A model generated the notes under the pieces. The model ran no database searches. It was not told the DNA's origin and was given only the letters and a program-made list of their open reading frames with translations. This document shows, one piece after another, positions 10,200 through 22,500 of a stretch of 64,000 nt of DNA; position 1 is the stretch's first letter, and each line of letters opens with the position of its first letter. The stretch is taken from contig BDGG01000008.1 in assembly GCA_001949185.1 (NCBI GenBank), positions 1,609,648 to 1,673,647 of the forward strand. The letters run 5' to 3'. This DNA comes from Ramazzottius varieornatus (taxonomy: Eukaryota; Tardigrada; Eutardigrada; Parachela; Ramazzottiidae). The translations under genes and the position numbers were made by a program.

Positions 10200-13100
10200 A
10201 TGGACAGTGTCCGGCGGACCTTGCAGAAGCTGCGTGTTGCCATCACGAGGTACTACTACATCCATGGAATCTTCTGCGCCAGCCATCCCTACTCCATTAT
10301 CTGTATCGCAACCACCATTGTGGTCTTGTGTTGGTAAGTTTAGTCCGAACGAGACGTCAACCTACGTACAGTTGCTCATTCAGCCATTCCTTGCTTCTTT
10401 CTGCAGTATTCCTTTGACAAAGCTTCCTTTGCCTGGATATGGACCGCTAGAGTACGCTACCCCCATTACCGAGTTCGCTGTACCAGTGAACAAGCAAGCA
10501 ATCTCCTCGCGCGATGGAGTAAACGCAGCCGGAAAGTCCCTTCCGGTCAATACCAGTACGACCGACTCTCCGGAATGGGTAAGATAGGATAACGTGAGCG
10601 ACAAATGTATCCGGATTTGAATCATAACCTGTTTCGCCGTTACAGCTAACAGTACAGCCCAAACCGGAGTGTTTCGTACAGCAAATTCTGGTCACGGCGC
10701 AGGTTTTGCCGTGGACATCCGACCTACTTCCGGTGGACTCCATCCGAAGGCCGCTGGGAATCGCATTCGATGTCTTGGACGAGATCGATAAATTCACCTC
10801 GTTTGACGAAACGTAAGTCGGATAGCCCGTACCACACTGTTTACGGACAGCGTGCGAAGAAATTCGTGCTCTACAGGAACAGGAAAGTCTCTCTGCAGAG
10901 CTTCTGCTACGAAGCGAACCACGTTCTCTCGGCTTACAAAAAATATGGCTTTCTCGTCGAAGACGGATGTCTCGTCATCTCTCCTACCAACATATGGGAC
11001 TCGGACATTCAAAAGTATCGGATTTCTCCTCAAGGGGAATATTGCAGTCAACTTCGAATACTCTGTGTTTGTGACAGGTTTCGAGCAGACTCTGATATTT
11101 TGGGCACGGTGTTCGCCCATGAAAAGAGAACGACGATCGATTCCACTCCTGGTTTCAAAGGTACGTTTCACCGTATAATTACTTTCGTTTATGCGCCCTT
11201 CCATCGACGTTTGAATGTGCTTTCAGATTTGGCTTTCGGGGTGTCGTGGTCGGAAACTGGTATCAAGCCGCAAATTCTAACTGCCGAGTCACGGAGTGTT
11301 CGGTTCGCTATCACCGTCATCCTCAAAGAGTACAACAAGCATTTAATGAAGGCTCTGGCTGCTCGTCTGCACAGTCGTTTCGGTATACGCCATGCCTCCA
11401 AGACTGTGGAGCATGTCGTGCATATTCGCTTTCAGAATCTGCCTGAGATCGTCCAGTTTCTGCCGCTGATCGTAACCTACCTTGTCGTCCTGCTGTACCT
11501 GTGCTTTTCCGTCAGTAAGTTTGAGACTAAAACACTGTCACTTGACTGCTACATTTGCCTACGACGGTACACAGAAAACTTATCTTGTGTAGGCAAGCTG
11601 GAGATGGTCAAATCTAAAGTTGGCCTGGCTTTCTCCGCCGTTATCGCCATTGTCGCATCGCTGATCATGTCAGCTGGACTTTGTTCCTACTTCGGCCTCC
11701 AGACAACCCTCAGCGGCGGGTACGTCCGAACTGTTTCATTTCGGTGCTACTACTGGATGTACTTATATTCCTTTTTTGTTTCAGAGAAATCTTCCCGTAT
11801 CTGGTGGTTATAATCGGCCTGGAAAACGTTATTGTTATCACAAAGTCCGTCGTTTCTACGCCCGTTCAGCTTGACGTCAAATACAGGATCGCGCAAGGTA
11901 AAAAGCGCTTGAAAGATTCTGTTTCCCGAGTCGATAATATACCTTACAACGTCTGCAATAGAAAATAAATTGGACCACCAGTCAAAACAACACACAAGGG
12001 AACAGTGAACATATTCAGGCACGATAACGATTTCTTTACGCCCCAGGACTGAGCCGTGAAGGATGGAGTATCACCAAGAATTTTCTGGCGGAACTAATGG
12101 TACTTCTGCTTGGGTACCTTACCGATGTTCCCGCCATTCGGGTACGAAGGTTTCTGGTTCCGTAGTCTTCCAGTCGGAGTGGCGCACGTTTTCTATCGAT
12201 AATACTCCAGACGTGCGCCACTTGGAAAGCAATCTTTTTGAGTCTGTGCCGTGTTTTCAAATACTGTCGCTCCTAACAATCATCGACAGAATCCATTATT
12301 TAGGAATTCTGCACCTTTGGCTTGATCGGTCTACTCTCCGACATGTTCCTACAGCTGCTCTTCTTCTCCGCAGTCCTCTCCATCGATATCGGTCGAATGG
12401 AACTGGCCGACCACCTCTCCAACCGCCCCCTCGTCTCTACCGGCACCACCGAAATCACCAAGAACCAGACCGTCCTGACCACCTACCCGGAAGTTCGCTG
12501 TCCCATCATGGCCTGGATCTCCCGCGCCCCGCCACTCCCACCATCCGCACCTTCCAACACTCTCTCACGCATCCCCGACCAGCAAACCTCCACCCCAGCC
12601 ACCAAAGTACCACGCCGTGTCAGAATCCTCTGGTATTTCGGTAGTCGGCGAGTCATGCAACGTGGCTTGATGGCGCTGACACTGCTGTGGATAGTTGCGC
12701 TAGCTTATCAGTCGGCGTACATGTTGAAGGCAGTGCATGTCGGGAAAGCTTGGACGGCGGATAAAGTCATGAAACCAAAGGTTGATGTGGGTAGAGGGGA
12801 GCATAACACGCACAAGTTGTCGTACCGCCACTGGCCCACGCTGTTCGGCTACTATAACGTCAGTTTGGTGGGGAAGTACATTAGCGTCCTGCCGCCGATT
12901 CCGCTGTCGGTGGTGGTCTCACCTGCAGAGGCGGTGGCACACAGACATCCGCTGGACCATAAGAAGACGCCCTGGAAGGAGGAAGCTTTCATTGGTCGAC
13001 ACCAACAATACCTGACCGTAAGCTGCCAATGCATTCAATCGCAAGGACGAGAAGCGAAACATTGAAGACTGCGTGCGCCGACAGAAAATCAAATTTGAAA

Positions 13101-14785
13101 TACAAACCAGAGTATCCTTACGCATAATTTGTTGTGGTCACCACACATACGAAAACGTATGTGATTCGTAGAAAATTGTTCGAAATAGGAAGGAATGCCA
13201 AATGACCAAAACATAGTCGTCAACATTTCAGTTCAATGCGAGTATAAGCTCACAGACAGTGGAGTTGTATTTGATAACGCGGGTGAAGAGAAAGCTTTTC
13301 ATCATAATCTAGAGCTTACGACCGATAGGGCATTGTTACATTACCCATGTATTTTGCAGGCCAAGCTGCAACAGCAAGATCGTTGGGTCCTTATTGCTCT
13401 CGGTGGCTCCTCTGCTGTGGCCGTCCTCGGTCTCTGTCTGTACGCCCTCCGCCTCATCTGGCCAGTGAAACAACGACTGCACTCGTCCCTCTCCGCCCGC
13501 GAATCTTCCGACCGTTCAGTGGCCGAGAGACCCTTCCAGTACGATGTGCGAGTCTGCACTCTGGAAGGCCACTTGGTCGGTATCCGCAACATGGCCATAC
13601 ACGAGGACCGAGTAGCCACCAGCTGTCACGCCGGTCAGATCCGCATGTGGGATTGGAACGAAGGCAAAGAGATTGGCTTGGTGAAGCGACTCAGAGAACA
13701 CCACAGAGAAGTTCCGTTGAAAGGGAGAAACGGCACGACGCTGCGAGATTTCGTTTTCGTTGAAGGAACAGAAGTGTCCGCGCTGGCGCTGAACGAACAC
13801 TTCGTCGTGGCTGGATGTACTGATGGTCTGATCGAGATATACGCCTCGCAGAGCAGGAACGCTGTCTGCAGCATTGGGCTGCCTTCTCAGGGTCCCGTCA
13901 CTGCTGTCACTCTGAAAGACGCTCATATTTTCTGTGGCAATGAACGAGGGGACGTCTGTGTGTTCTCCAAGATAGAGCATGAAAGAGACGGGTTTAGCTT
14001 GCGACAGCCTGTCAGCACTGTCGTTGAAGGTCGGAGCAACCCGGTAGAGAAGATTGTCATGGTTGAGGATATCATGGTTGTTCTGACCAAGGACGCAGTA
14101 AAAGTAGGCAATTTTCTAACGTTTGTGCTACCATGATTTACTTTTTCTCAAGTGACTTTCTTATCCGTTTAGGTGATGTCGGTGTCGCACTTGACGGTGC
14201 TGCACTCCTTATGGAGTCCGTCGGGCTCGGTGACAGCGTCTTTCTTTGACAAAATTTCCAAGACAACCTGTGCGGGCTACAGTAACGGCAAAGCTGCCTT
14301 ATGGAATAGCCTGACGGGGTCCATGGTCAACGAGTACTCCGGGCAGTTGTCTGTACCGGTGAGGGCGGTCTGCTTTTCCGAGAACTTTGTGGTAGCAGTT
14401 TACTTGGTGAAGACTGACATGCAAGTGTGGAGATGGTGTCGAGCCGGTAGCCTTTCGGCCTCCACTATTCGACTTGTAAGTTCCCTCGTAATTGGTTCAG
14501 CTGCGAACAATAATGACATTGTATTTCTTTTTGTAGAGGTCGGACGACGTAGGCGAACTATACATTCAGGACGACTTCCTCTTGGTGGGTGTCGTTGGTG
14601 AGATCCGTGTTTATGACTGTATGAGCATGGTTCTTTCAACAACCATTCCTTTGTGTGACGGAACACCGCAAGTGTACCTGGCTTGTCCTGGTCGGTTCGT
14701 CACAACGAATGGCTGTGATTTGATCTGTGATTATGGACGTCAGCTCAAGATTGTGAAACTTAGCAATACGTCAAAGTCGCGCTGA
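10200..14785 (+). CDS. SCAP: SREBP cleavage-activating protein (SCAP), complete, 13 exons
   Basis: Exons are 10200-10333, 10407-10578, 10646-10812, 10877-11014, 11078-11160, 11227-11514, 11593-11719, 11785-11897, 12047-12141, 12304-13017, 13360-14103, 14173-14475 and 14537-14785, about 1108 aa (human about 1279). SCAP escorts SREBP from ER to Golgi. Visible features are TM1 followed by [14 protein letters not shown], the luminal loop 1 block [14 protein letters not shown], and a sterol-sensing domain with [29 protein letters not shown] and [20 protein letters not shown]. The SSD also has [20 protein letters not shown] followed by MELADH, equivalent to the COPII-binding MELADL hexapeptide. Loop 7 has [17 protein letters not shown], then a last TM and a C-terminal WD40 region ([35 protein letters not shown]). 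The WD part is about 370 aa, clearly shorter than in vertebrates. The YIYF motif of the vertebrate SSD reads YLCF here. Confidence 0.93.
12178..12226. repeat. GTGGCGCAC hairpin repeat, in SCAP intron 9
   Basis: Arms AGTGGCGCACGTT and ACGTGCGCCACTT flank a loop of about 20 bases. This is the first complete copy in the window; a half copy lies at about 17438-17455. Confidence 0.85.
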
Positions 14786-15056
14786 ACGGGACTTTCTTCT
14801 TGTTTCTGTACATACTAGGCTTCCTTCTTGTTTCCAGTATGAAATGAGTGTACTGACATTTAGTATAAAGAAGCAAGAATAGTCAGATTCTGTGACGGGA
14901 ATTACGGGACTTACAGTCCAAAGTGTTGCGTAATCGACACTTTGGTAGCCATTTGACTGTTGTTCCTCGTGGTCAACCACAGGTAGATTTTAAACGGCAC
15001 GCACGTGATAAGTCTGTTTCATCTTCAATCCATAAAACAGCACTATCCCCAACTTA

Positions 15057-15129
15057 GCCCGGTTAGCTCAGTCGGTAGAGCGTCAGGCTTTTAACCTGAA
15101 TGTCGGGGGTTCGAGCCCCCCATCGGGCG
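15057..15129 (+). tRNA. tRNA-Lys (anticodon UUU)
   Basis: A perfect cloverleaf of 73 nt. The acceptor stem GCCCGGT pairs with ATCGGGC (one G-U), the D arm is GCTC/GAGC, and the anticodon stem TCAGG/CCTGA has loop CTTTTAA with anticodon TTT at 15090-15092. The T arm is GGGGG/CCCCC with TTCGAGC, and the discriminator base is G. There is no intron and no encoded CCA. A and B boxes are intact, and a T5 run at 15133-15137 is a Pol III terminator. Confidence 0.97.
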
Positions 15130-15268
15130 ACATTTTTGTCCCTCGTGCTTCGACCAAACACTTCACGGGAACGATTAGTGAATAATTCATCGATATTGAT
15201 GCCATAGATTTGCTGTTCACGTCAATCAAAACCACTGATTTTTTTTCATATAAGAAGAGGTCCGCATT

Positions 15269-16389
15269 TTATTTGAGTAGTTGAGGTGGTTGAAGGAAAC
15301 CGCAGCATACCATATTAACACCGCACGTACTAGTCTTGCTCATGATCATACCATCGCACTGCTCTTGAATTTTGACTACGTCAACGCAGCTTCCCGGTCG
15401 GCTTTTTCCTCGTTTGACAATGTTACACGTCTGCGACAACCCCGCTTTCGAAGGAAGCTCGGACGATGGAGTGGATGCGGGAACCGCCTCTTGCAGAGCA
15501 GCTAGTAGGTCTCCATCAAAGTCTCTTTTCGGTTTATCACAGCAAAAGAATTGTGGCTTCAGCAAGGGTGTAGACTGCGGCGCTGTTGGAGGAGGCAGAG
15601 CTTGCGTTGGTGCAGGTGCCGTCGTAGCTGACGGTGGAGGCGGAGGCGCTGCCGCGGTAGCCGTTATAGGCGCAGGTGTACGTGCCGTGGTGGGCGGCGC
15701 TGCTGGAGCGATGGTAGCATACGCTAGAGCTGCCGGAGCGTTTGTTGTGCCGCTGTTGTCGACTTCTGTTGCAGAAGCTTCTGTGCTGTTCGTTGCTGTC
15801 TCAGCATCGGCTTCATCTTCTGTTTCATTAGTGCCGGCAGTCGTGGTTGCTTCTACGGTGGGTGTCGTGATGGGAACTCTTACACGAGGAGGTTTCGTAA
15901 TGTGCGGTATAACAGAGTCTGGAAAGGAAGCATACCCGGCAGTGCTGATCAACTCCGCAATGGCCGCCTGCACACCAGAAAAACATCAATAGAGCTGAGT
16001 CGAAAAGAAGTGAATATGAGGACTGAAACGACCTGCTGGTACAGGTGAGAAAAAAGTAGGAGGTTGGCTCCTCCAGGCTGGTATCCGTATCCACGCCGAG
16101 GACCATAGGGCGGAACTTCGGCAACTGTAATAAGAATATTCTTTGAATTCGAGAAAACAGGGGATCGAAAAGCTCATACCGTACAGTAAGGCACAAAAGT
16201 TGGAACACGAGATGGAACCGGAAGCAAGTAGGGTATGCCATTGTAGACGGCATCCAGTCCATCGTGATCGGAAGATACGAAGTAGCGACCCCACCCAAGA
16301 AACTCGAAGACGAGGAGCACGTTAAACAAACCAAGAAGCTTTTTTACTGATATCTCCTCGAAGACCGCGCAGAACGAGGATGGTTTCAT
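15269..16389 (-). CDS. Secreted Ala/Pro/Thr-rich protein with cysteine module
   Basis: Proposed exons (in order of transcription) are 16389-16185, about 16131-16036, and about 15969-15269 (stop). The N-terminus MKPSSFCAVFEEISVKKLLG LFNVLLVFEFLG carries a hydrophobic signal or anchor. A Tyr/Gly/Pro stretch follows (PPYGPRRGYGYQPGG), then a long Thr/Ala/Pro/Glu low-complexity mucin-like region, then a compact Cys-rich C-terminus (PQFFCCDKP, SQTCNIV, GSCVDVV, EQCDG, STCGVNMVCCGF). The CC...C...C...C...CC arrangement resembles small disulphide modules such as CLIP-type domains, but I do not assign it. It is probably an extracellular matrix or cuticle-associated protein. The start codon and first junction are tentative: an alternative upstream frame exists. 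Confidence 0.6.
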
Positions 16390-16557
16390 ATCAAAACGGC
16401 GGAGGAACGCAGCACAAACAATTACTAGACAATTTGTAGAGAAATTCGTGTTCCAACGAAGAAGCACTCGGTGTATTTAGTGCAATAATGTCGACATGAA
16501 CTTGATTAGTTTTCGCACGTTGGCCCACTTCCGCATCATCTTTCATCATCGCGCGAT

Positions 16558-18029
16558 TCATTTCTTCTTCGATTTTGATTTTCGGCCTTTCTGTTTCTTC
16601 TTCTCGTACTTGTCCCTCGTCCACTTGATCCATCTCCACCATCTTTGAATTCTGATTGCAGCATTCCACAGTCTAGTCAGCTGCTTCTGTTGGGCCTTCT
16701 CTTCGGCCACATGCACTTGCCACCTCGCCACTTCTTCCTGCATGACCACAGTCCGCATCCGGCTGTTACTCAATTCACTCTCCACCTTTGCCGCTTCTTC
16801 CTGTACCGCGTCCAACTGCGCCTATATATGCAGCTTACTCTTGTAGTCCTGCTCTCTCAACTACCTCTCCCATCTGTCCAGATCATCCAATAGTTTCTCG
16901 TACATTGCCGTGGCGGACTCAGTCGCATTCGGTATAGCGAGCAGAAAAGCCTTCTGATACGCTTCTTCCTTTTCCGCTTCGTTTTCTTTCAATTCCATAT
17001 TCCAGTACTCATACGCGTTGGTCAGTTCCGTGCAGTCTTTAATGTACTCTTTCTCGACGAGAACACGTGCGGTGATTTCACTGCCTTCGCCCTCGGCCAC
17101 CTTCATCTGATGGCGCATGTCTTCCATCAGTGCTTCGGCCTTCTTCCGTTCTGCGTTCATCCACTCTGTCAGCTCTTGATAGTTCTGTGCACCGTCGCTC
17201 TTCTTCGTCTTGTATGGATCTTCGCTTTGCGTTCGATAGATTCCTTGTCTTGCCATTCGCGAAGAGCTCCTTCGAGACATTCGACGCTGCGCTCGTGGGC
17301 GTAGGGAAGGTATCTTAAAGTCTCTTCGAAGAGCTTCAGAGTGCTCATGCTGATGAAACAAAAAATCATCTAAAAAATCATCAAAAATCATCAAGTTTTG
17401 CTTCTGGGACGAGGGCGAATGATTCGAACCACATCGTTTTCCCAAGCGGCGCACAGATCCAGTCAACAAAGCTGAAACGACCATCTAGTTCGACTCATTT
17501 GCCCGCGACTATCAAGTACAATGGTGTTTACTGTGAACGAACCCAATAGCTGCGGTTTCTTCATCCTGCTCCCACGCGGACGTTTCGGCGATCAGTTTCT
17601 CCAGTGCTTTATGTACAATCGTGTCCTGCTCAGCCGTCGCTTTGGTAGCGGTCTTCTGCTCCTGTTGGCGGAAGTCTTGAAGAAGGACGTCTCGAAGTAT
17701 GCTGGAGTCGATACCATCTTGGCTAATTTGAGTTCTCTACAAAATAAACCATATTTGAAGAATAACGTTACTTGAGATCGGGAAGGAATTTGATACTCTC
17801 ATACTTCGCGTTGCCGTTCGAGAATTTTCCCAACTATTTCAGGGGGTAGAAAGTACCGAAGCTTTGTTGTGACGTTGGCCAGGATATGCTCGGCTATGCA
17901 GAGTTCGGCTAAAGGCAGCGCAGCTTTCCAGTCCGCCTTTGGCTCGGCGACCCCATGGGGAGGCAGCTGGTCGGTGTGTACTAAGCTCGAGCCAGAGGAG
18001 GAGTCGCACTCCGAATCGACGCTGGACAT
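16558..18029 (-). pseudogene. IQ-motif coiled-coil protein, dynein-regulatory-complex (DRC9/10)-like, apparently disrupted
   Basis: The first exon, 18029 to about 17838, gives MSSVDSECDSSSGS and FLPPEIVGKILERQRE. It continues through about 17740-17540 (DGIDSSILRDVLLQDFRQQE, helical), then 17369-16558 as long Glu/Lys-rich coiled coil ending in an IQ motif (AIRIQRWWRWIKWTR) and a Lys-rich tail. The domain order matches nexin-dynein regulatory complex subunits IQCD/IQCG of motile axonemes. The gene seems broken. The good coding frame from 17369 ends at 17169, while the continuation (NYQELTEWMNAERKKAEALM) is in another frame. Between 16863 and 16822 the protein-like sequence LREQDYKSKLHI is bracketed by two in-frame TAG codons, and no intron restores phase. 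Either a pseudogene or local sequence errors. Confidence 0.55.
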
Positions 18030-18622
18030 TTATAAGAGAGATTTGCCCTGCACTTCGACAATCAGTCAGACGGAAGTACGATGAACTTTTCTCGCTTACT
18101 ATAGTTTCGACTACGTGGAACTTTGCGTCGTAGTGGAGCTTTTCAAGTGCCTAAAAAGTCGCTGCTTGAAAATTTATTTAGAATGACAGAAGGTCAGAGC
18201 AAGTTTGTCCTGTGCAGGATCGCCATGGATTTACACGTAACCTGCGTCTGTATCGGTCGGACTGAACAGATCTGAAATATCGATAAGCGAACGGAATACC
18301 CGTTGGCCAGTGGTCAATCCAAGCATGTTATTTTCGATGGTATATCATGTTGTAGCACTAAAGATAGCACGCAAATCTCTATAAACTGGCATCAGTTCGA
18401 TGGAGTCGCGCCTGAAAAGAGCTTTGTGACGGCATCCCGTTATTGGGTTACATCCGTGTTCCTTCTGTCAGAGCGCTCTGCTTCTAGCCTTTTTGTGATG
18501 ACCACGGTCCAGCTAAATTCTATTTTCGCCGCATACCACATGTAAATTCAAGCTTCGTGCGAAAATTATTTCCTCGGCCATTGCTCTATCACCGAAAAGC
18601 CTTCCGACTAACAAAACTGAAA

Positions 18623-19132
18623 ATGTTTGCAGGTAGATTGGGTCATTTGGGTGCCACCTCGATACTCACGGCATGTGGAATCCTCCTAGTTTGCTATCCT
18701 GCCTTTGCTCACTGGCGGACTTCAGCTGGAGACCGAAATGGAGACGGAATAAGATATCACGGGCACGACAGGCGAGGTAACTCTGGCTGGGGAACAGGAA
18801 ACAGTGGCGGCGAAAGCAGAGGCTACTCCCGATGGGGACCTTCTCCTGATCACGGGTCTCGGAGGGATAACAATAGGCGCTTTGGGCCCGACCGTATGCG
18901 CCATGGCGGAAGGCATGGACACAATCAGGATTCCACGGTCGACCGTCGTCGTCCTGTCAACGTCGTTGCGGAGCCGGAAGAGTCACAGCCCACGGTCGAC
19001 GAAATTCCTGCTGTTCTCTCTAACAGCCCGGTTATCAGCACGATCCCCATCGCGTCTTCTGGAAATCCCGGAAGCACCAACCTGATTGTGGTCAATGTGA
19101 ATTCTTCTCCACAGCAGACGCCAGCTGGATAG
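18623..19132 (+). CDS. Secreted Gly/Arg-rich protein, single exon
   Basis: 169 codons from the ATG at 18623. Signal peptide MFAGRLGHLGATSILTACGI LLVCYPAFA, then a Gly/Arg/Asp/His-rich low-complexity region (RYHGHDRRGNSGWGTGNSGG, MRHGGRHGH) and a Pro/Ser/Val-rich tail. There are no cysteines in the mature part and no known domain. It resembles intrinsically disordered extracellular proteins. The upstream frame is open to 18557 but lacks an earlier ATG. Confidence 0.6.
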   Translation: MFAGRLGHLGATSILTACGILLVCYPAFAHWRTSAGDRNGDGIRYHGHDRRGNSGWGTGNSGGESRGYSRWGPSPDHGSRRDNNRRFGPDRMRHGGRHGHNQDSTVDRRRPVNVVAEPEESQPTVDEIPAVLSNSPVISTIPIASSGNPGSTNLIVVNVNSSPQQTPAG

Positions 19133-19555
19133 TGGCGCCGATCATATGTTGATAGTACTTGTGATACTATGAACTTTACCAGTTCTCCACTTGCGTCCTT
19201 GCCTGTGTTAAACGCTTGATTTGCGGAATTAATATTGACAGCATATCCGATATTGTTCTGATGCTACAGACCACCTCGGTGTCCGACGTGTGTTTCATTG
19301 TCGTAGTACCGTTGCTTTTGCAATTCTACGTTTTTGAAATTCATCAGAAAAAAATTCTCCGCGGTACTATCATACAAATTTTAGCTTCGCAGAAATCGTG
19401 AAGACAAAAAACTTCCACATGGGGACAAGAAACATAAAACATTGAAACTGAAAAAAAGCCTGCTAGGAACACAGCGTATAAAAAGTGGAAATACTCTTTG
19501 GAAGAAAGGAAAAAGTATCATCTCACAAACGTAAAAAAGTGACTTGCCAGCGAAT

Positions 19556-22500
19556 TTAATTGAATACCGGGATGTGGCTGTCTGACGACGTGTAGTTCAG
19601 CACCGGCTGAAGAATGTAGCAGTTCCATGAGCGGGGTATGATGACGTCAAGAGCCATGTTGTCGGTGGTCGGTGGACAGTTGAACCTGGCGTAGTACTCT
19701 GAACTATATAGGCACAGGAAGATTCCCTGTCCTAGGAACAGACCGAACCACATGAAGACGTTCCAAGGTCTCGACGACTTCCTTTGCGTGAAGAACATCA
19801 TCCACACTAGAAAAAGAAAATGGTTAATTTTCAAACACAACTCGGCCATCAAGTTCGCTCTGATGGTTTTTCCAAGTGGCGCACGCTCTGTGTCAGTAAC
19901 AATAAAACCGTGCGCCACGAACCATAACAATGGAAGTGGCGCATAACAATTACAATGACAGTTCGTTCTAATAGACTGAGAGCATGCGTCATTCGGGAAG
20001 GCGATGAGGGTGGATCTATTTGCCGACGTCCCAAAAGAATTCGAATCCCCAGAACTCACCTCCGATACCGCCAAACAAGACGAACATAACAGGATAGAAT
20101 ATTCGAAGAAGGCAGCAAATGATATACTCGTGTACAAGAGCTGAAAGCATGAACGTGACCAAAAGCGCGACGTTGCGACCTCTTTGCCCCAAAAGCTGCA
20201 AAAAGAAGCACCGTGATTTTGATTCAAGAGGACAAATTCGATTGGCTGAATGGCAAAGAAAGCTTTCTGAAGTAGTCGTACTCTGTACAAGTCGGAGTAG
20301 ACGTAAGTGTAAAGCCAGTCGTGGACGACTCCATTCCATGTTCGGTAGTAGTTACTGAAAGTGGTGCTATTCCACCAGTCCCGATAGAACAGTCGATCCT
20401 GAAACACGAGGGAAACACACGATGAAGACTAGGAAAGACAAATTTATTTGAAAGTCTTGTAAGTACAGCGAAGCGGGTCATCTCGGCAAAGGCATTCATC
20501 CAGGCGTGGAGGAAGGAGTAAAAGACCACGAGGAGGTTGAGAGATCCCGGTAGCACGCAATCGAAGATTGACTTGACGAAAGTTTTCAGGTTAACGTGCT
20601 CCTGTAAAAAAATACTCTAGCAAAAAGATCAAAAAAGAAGATTTCACCTAGCATACAGGGTAAGCTGACGCACACATTTATGGAGAAAAAAATTGTTACC
20701 CTGTTGAAGTTTCGGAAGACCGGCATGCAAAACCGCACGAAAATGTAGTATGTGTAAGCAAGAGCCCCCGCGACCAGCCCGAAATTTTTCAGCACAAAGT
20801 TCCATCGGATGACTTTATTCCGCGGATAGCTATCTCGATATACCAGCGTCGGCACGAACTGGAAGTAGACGTAATTCTTGAACAGGAAGAGATGCTGAAC
20901 TGATGCTCCAGATGGAGCCGTCAGCACTTCCCCGACTTTCTCCCGAACGAAAGCATGCGACTTCATCATGAAACGGATCTAAACAACACCCAGGTGTGAG
21001 TTTGGCGTAGGCAAATAAACTCGACAAAATCGTTTTACAAAGTGGCGCAGCCTTTCAGCCACTGAAAAGGTGCGCCACTTGGGAACTCAGCCAGACTGAT
21101 TTCCCAATTGGCGCACTCACAGCCAACTTCGCTGAAAAACATGCGCCACTTGAGGCAACTGTTTTGTCGAGTTTGTCCGTTGAGCTCTCAAACTTTGAAT
21201 CTCAGTCCCTAAATTAGGCAATCGAACGGTGAAGCGCTTACTTGTTCAGCGACGACTATGCTGGTGGAAGCAGGCGGAAGCTGCGTGTACAGTACGAAGC
21301 TGAGGGGAATGGCGGCGAAGGAGAGCTGATACGCGATGTAAAGACCCAGCCACACGTAGTCGTACAAATCTAAAATCGATAAACGGTTACTGAAGGCTAA
21401 TTTTATTTGGAATGATACTGCGGGAAAATTCCGTCGGCTTCAGGCAAGGATTAACACAATATACGAACTTTGGGATTTTGACGTCAATCGGCTGGTAGCC
21501 CAATACTGCAAGGAGGCATAAACGCCCAACAGGGCTGTCAGCTGCATGCCCATCCAGAACGTGAGCACGTAAGTAAATTTTCCGAAAGCCCAAGTCCAGA
21601 TGTGAAAGTCAACGCCAATCCTGCAAAACAAATTTAATTTGGATTTATTAGACAAAATGGACGATCGAGAAAGAAACTCGGGAAGATCATTTCCGCAAGT
21701 GGCGTACACTTCCGGTGTTATCGAGTGCAAGCGTGCGCCACTTGGAAGAGTCGACGCGATTCTTCTGTCAAGTGGCGCACGTTTTCAGTGTTATCGGCTG
21801 AGAGTGTGCACCGATTGAAAAAAGCGATCTTGTCGAGTTTGTTTGCCCAGGTCCCGAATATTACTGAAGGTCAGCGAGTCGACTTACGTTCCGTAGCTTA
21901 GTAGATCCTGAAGGACAGAGTTGACAGCGAAGAGAATGAGGATGGCTATGAAGACATACTGAATGGTCTGTATGTGCGGAATTTCGAAGAGCTCCCTGAT
22001 TAACAGAAGAAACATGATAAAATATAACATTTCAGGCAAGTTTGTGACGATACTGGAACAGCTCTTACGTTAAGACGGAAGGTCGAGCTTTAAATTCTTT
22101 GCGGATTATTTCTCCTCGTTTTGTAGAGGGTGGAGGGGAAGAGAAGGAAGGAACGCCAGACATGCCTTCGGTGACGTTGATACCGTTGACATCGACTGCC
22201 GCGAAGACTTCGTCCAGGAGATCGGTCAGGTCCTGATCGAACTTCTGGACATACTTTTTTTTGATGTTCTACAGAAGTAACCGCGGGCACAAAAGCTCAG
22301 TCCGCACGCTACGAGCGATGAAGTATAAAGTTCGTTCGGTGCACGATACCTCAGCCTTTTTCCGAACGGTCGATTTGATCATCGCACTGATCGCACTGTT
22401 GCGGTGTTCCCCATGATGGCTATCGTTCCCTGTGACACAGAAATTTCATGCAAGAAAACGTGCTTTCCGACCACAAACTACTTTGTTGATTGTTTACGAT

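Noticed and set aside
15372-15992. Long open + strand frame opposite the Ala/Pro/Thr-rich secreted protein
   Set aside because: It is the complement of a GC-rich low-complexity coding region. The minus frame has a signal peptide, Cys module and splice signals.
17438-17470. Half copy of the hairpin arm inside the DRC-like locus
   Set aside because: Only one arm is recognisable, so it is not counted as a full repeat.
18303-18545. 80-codon open frame upstream of the Gly/Arg-rich protein
   Set aside because: Starts without a convincing ATG context, no domain, and could be 5' flank.
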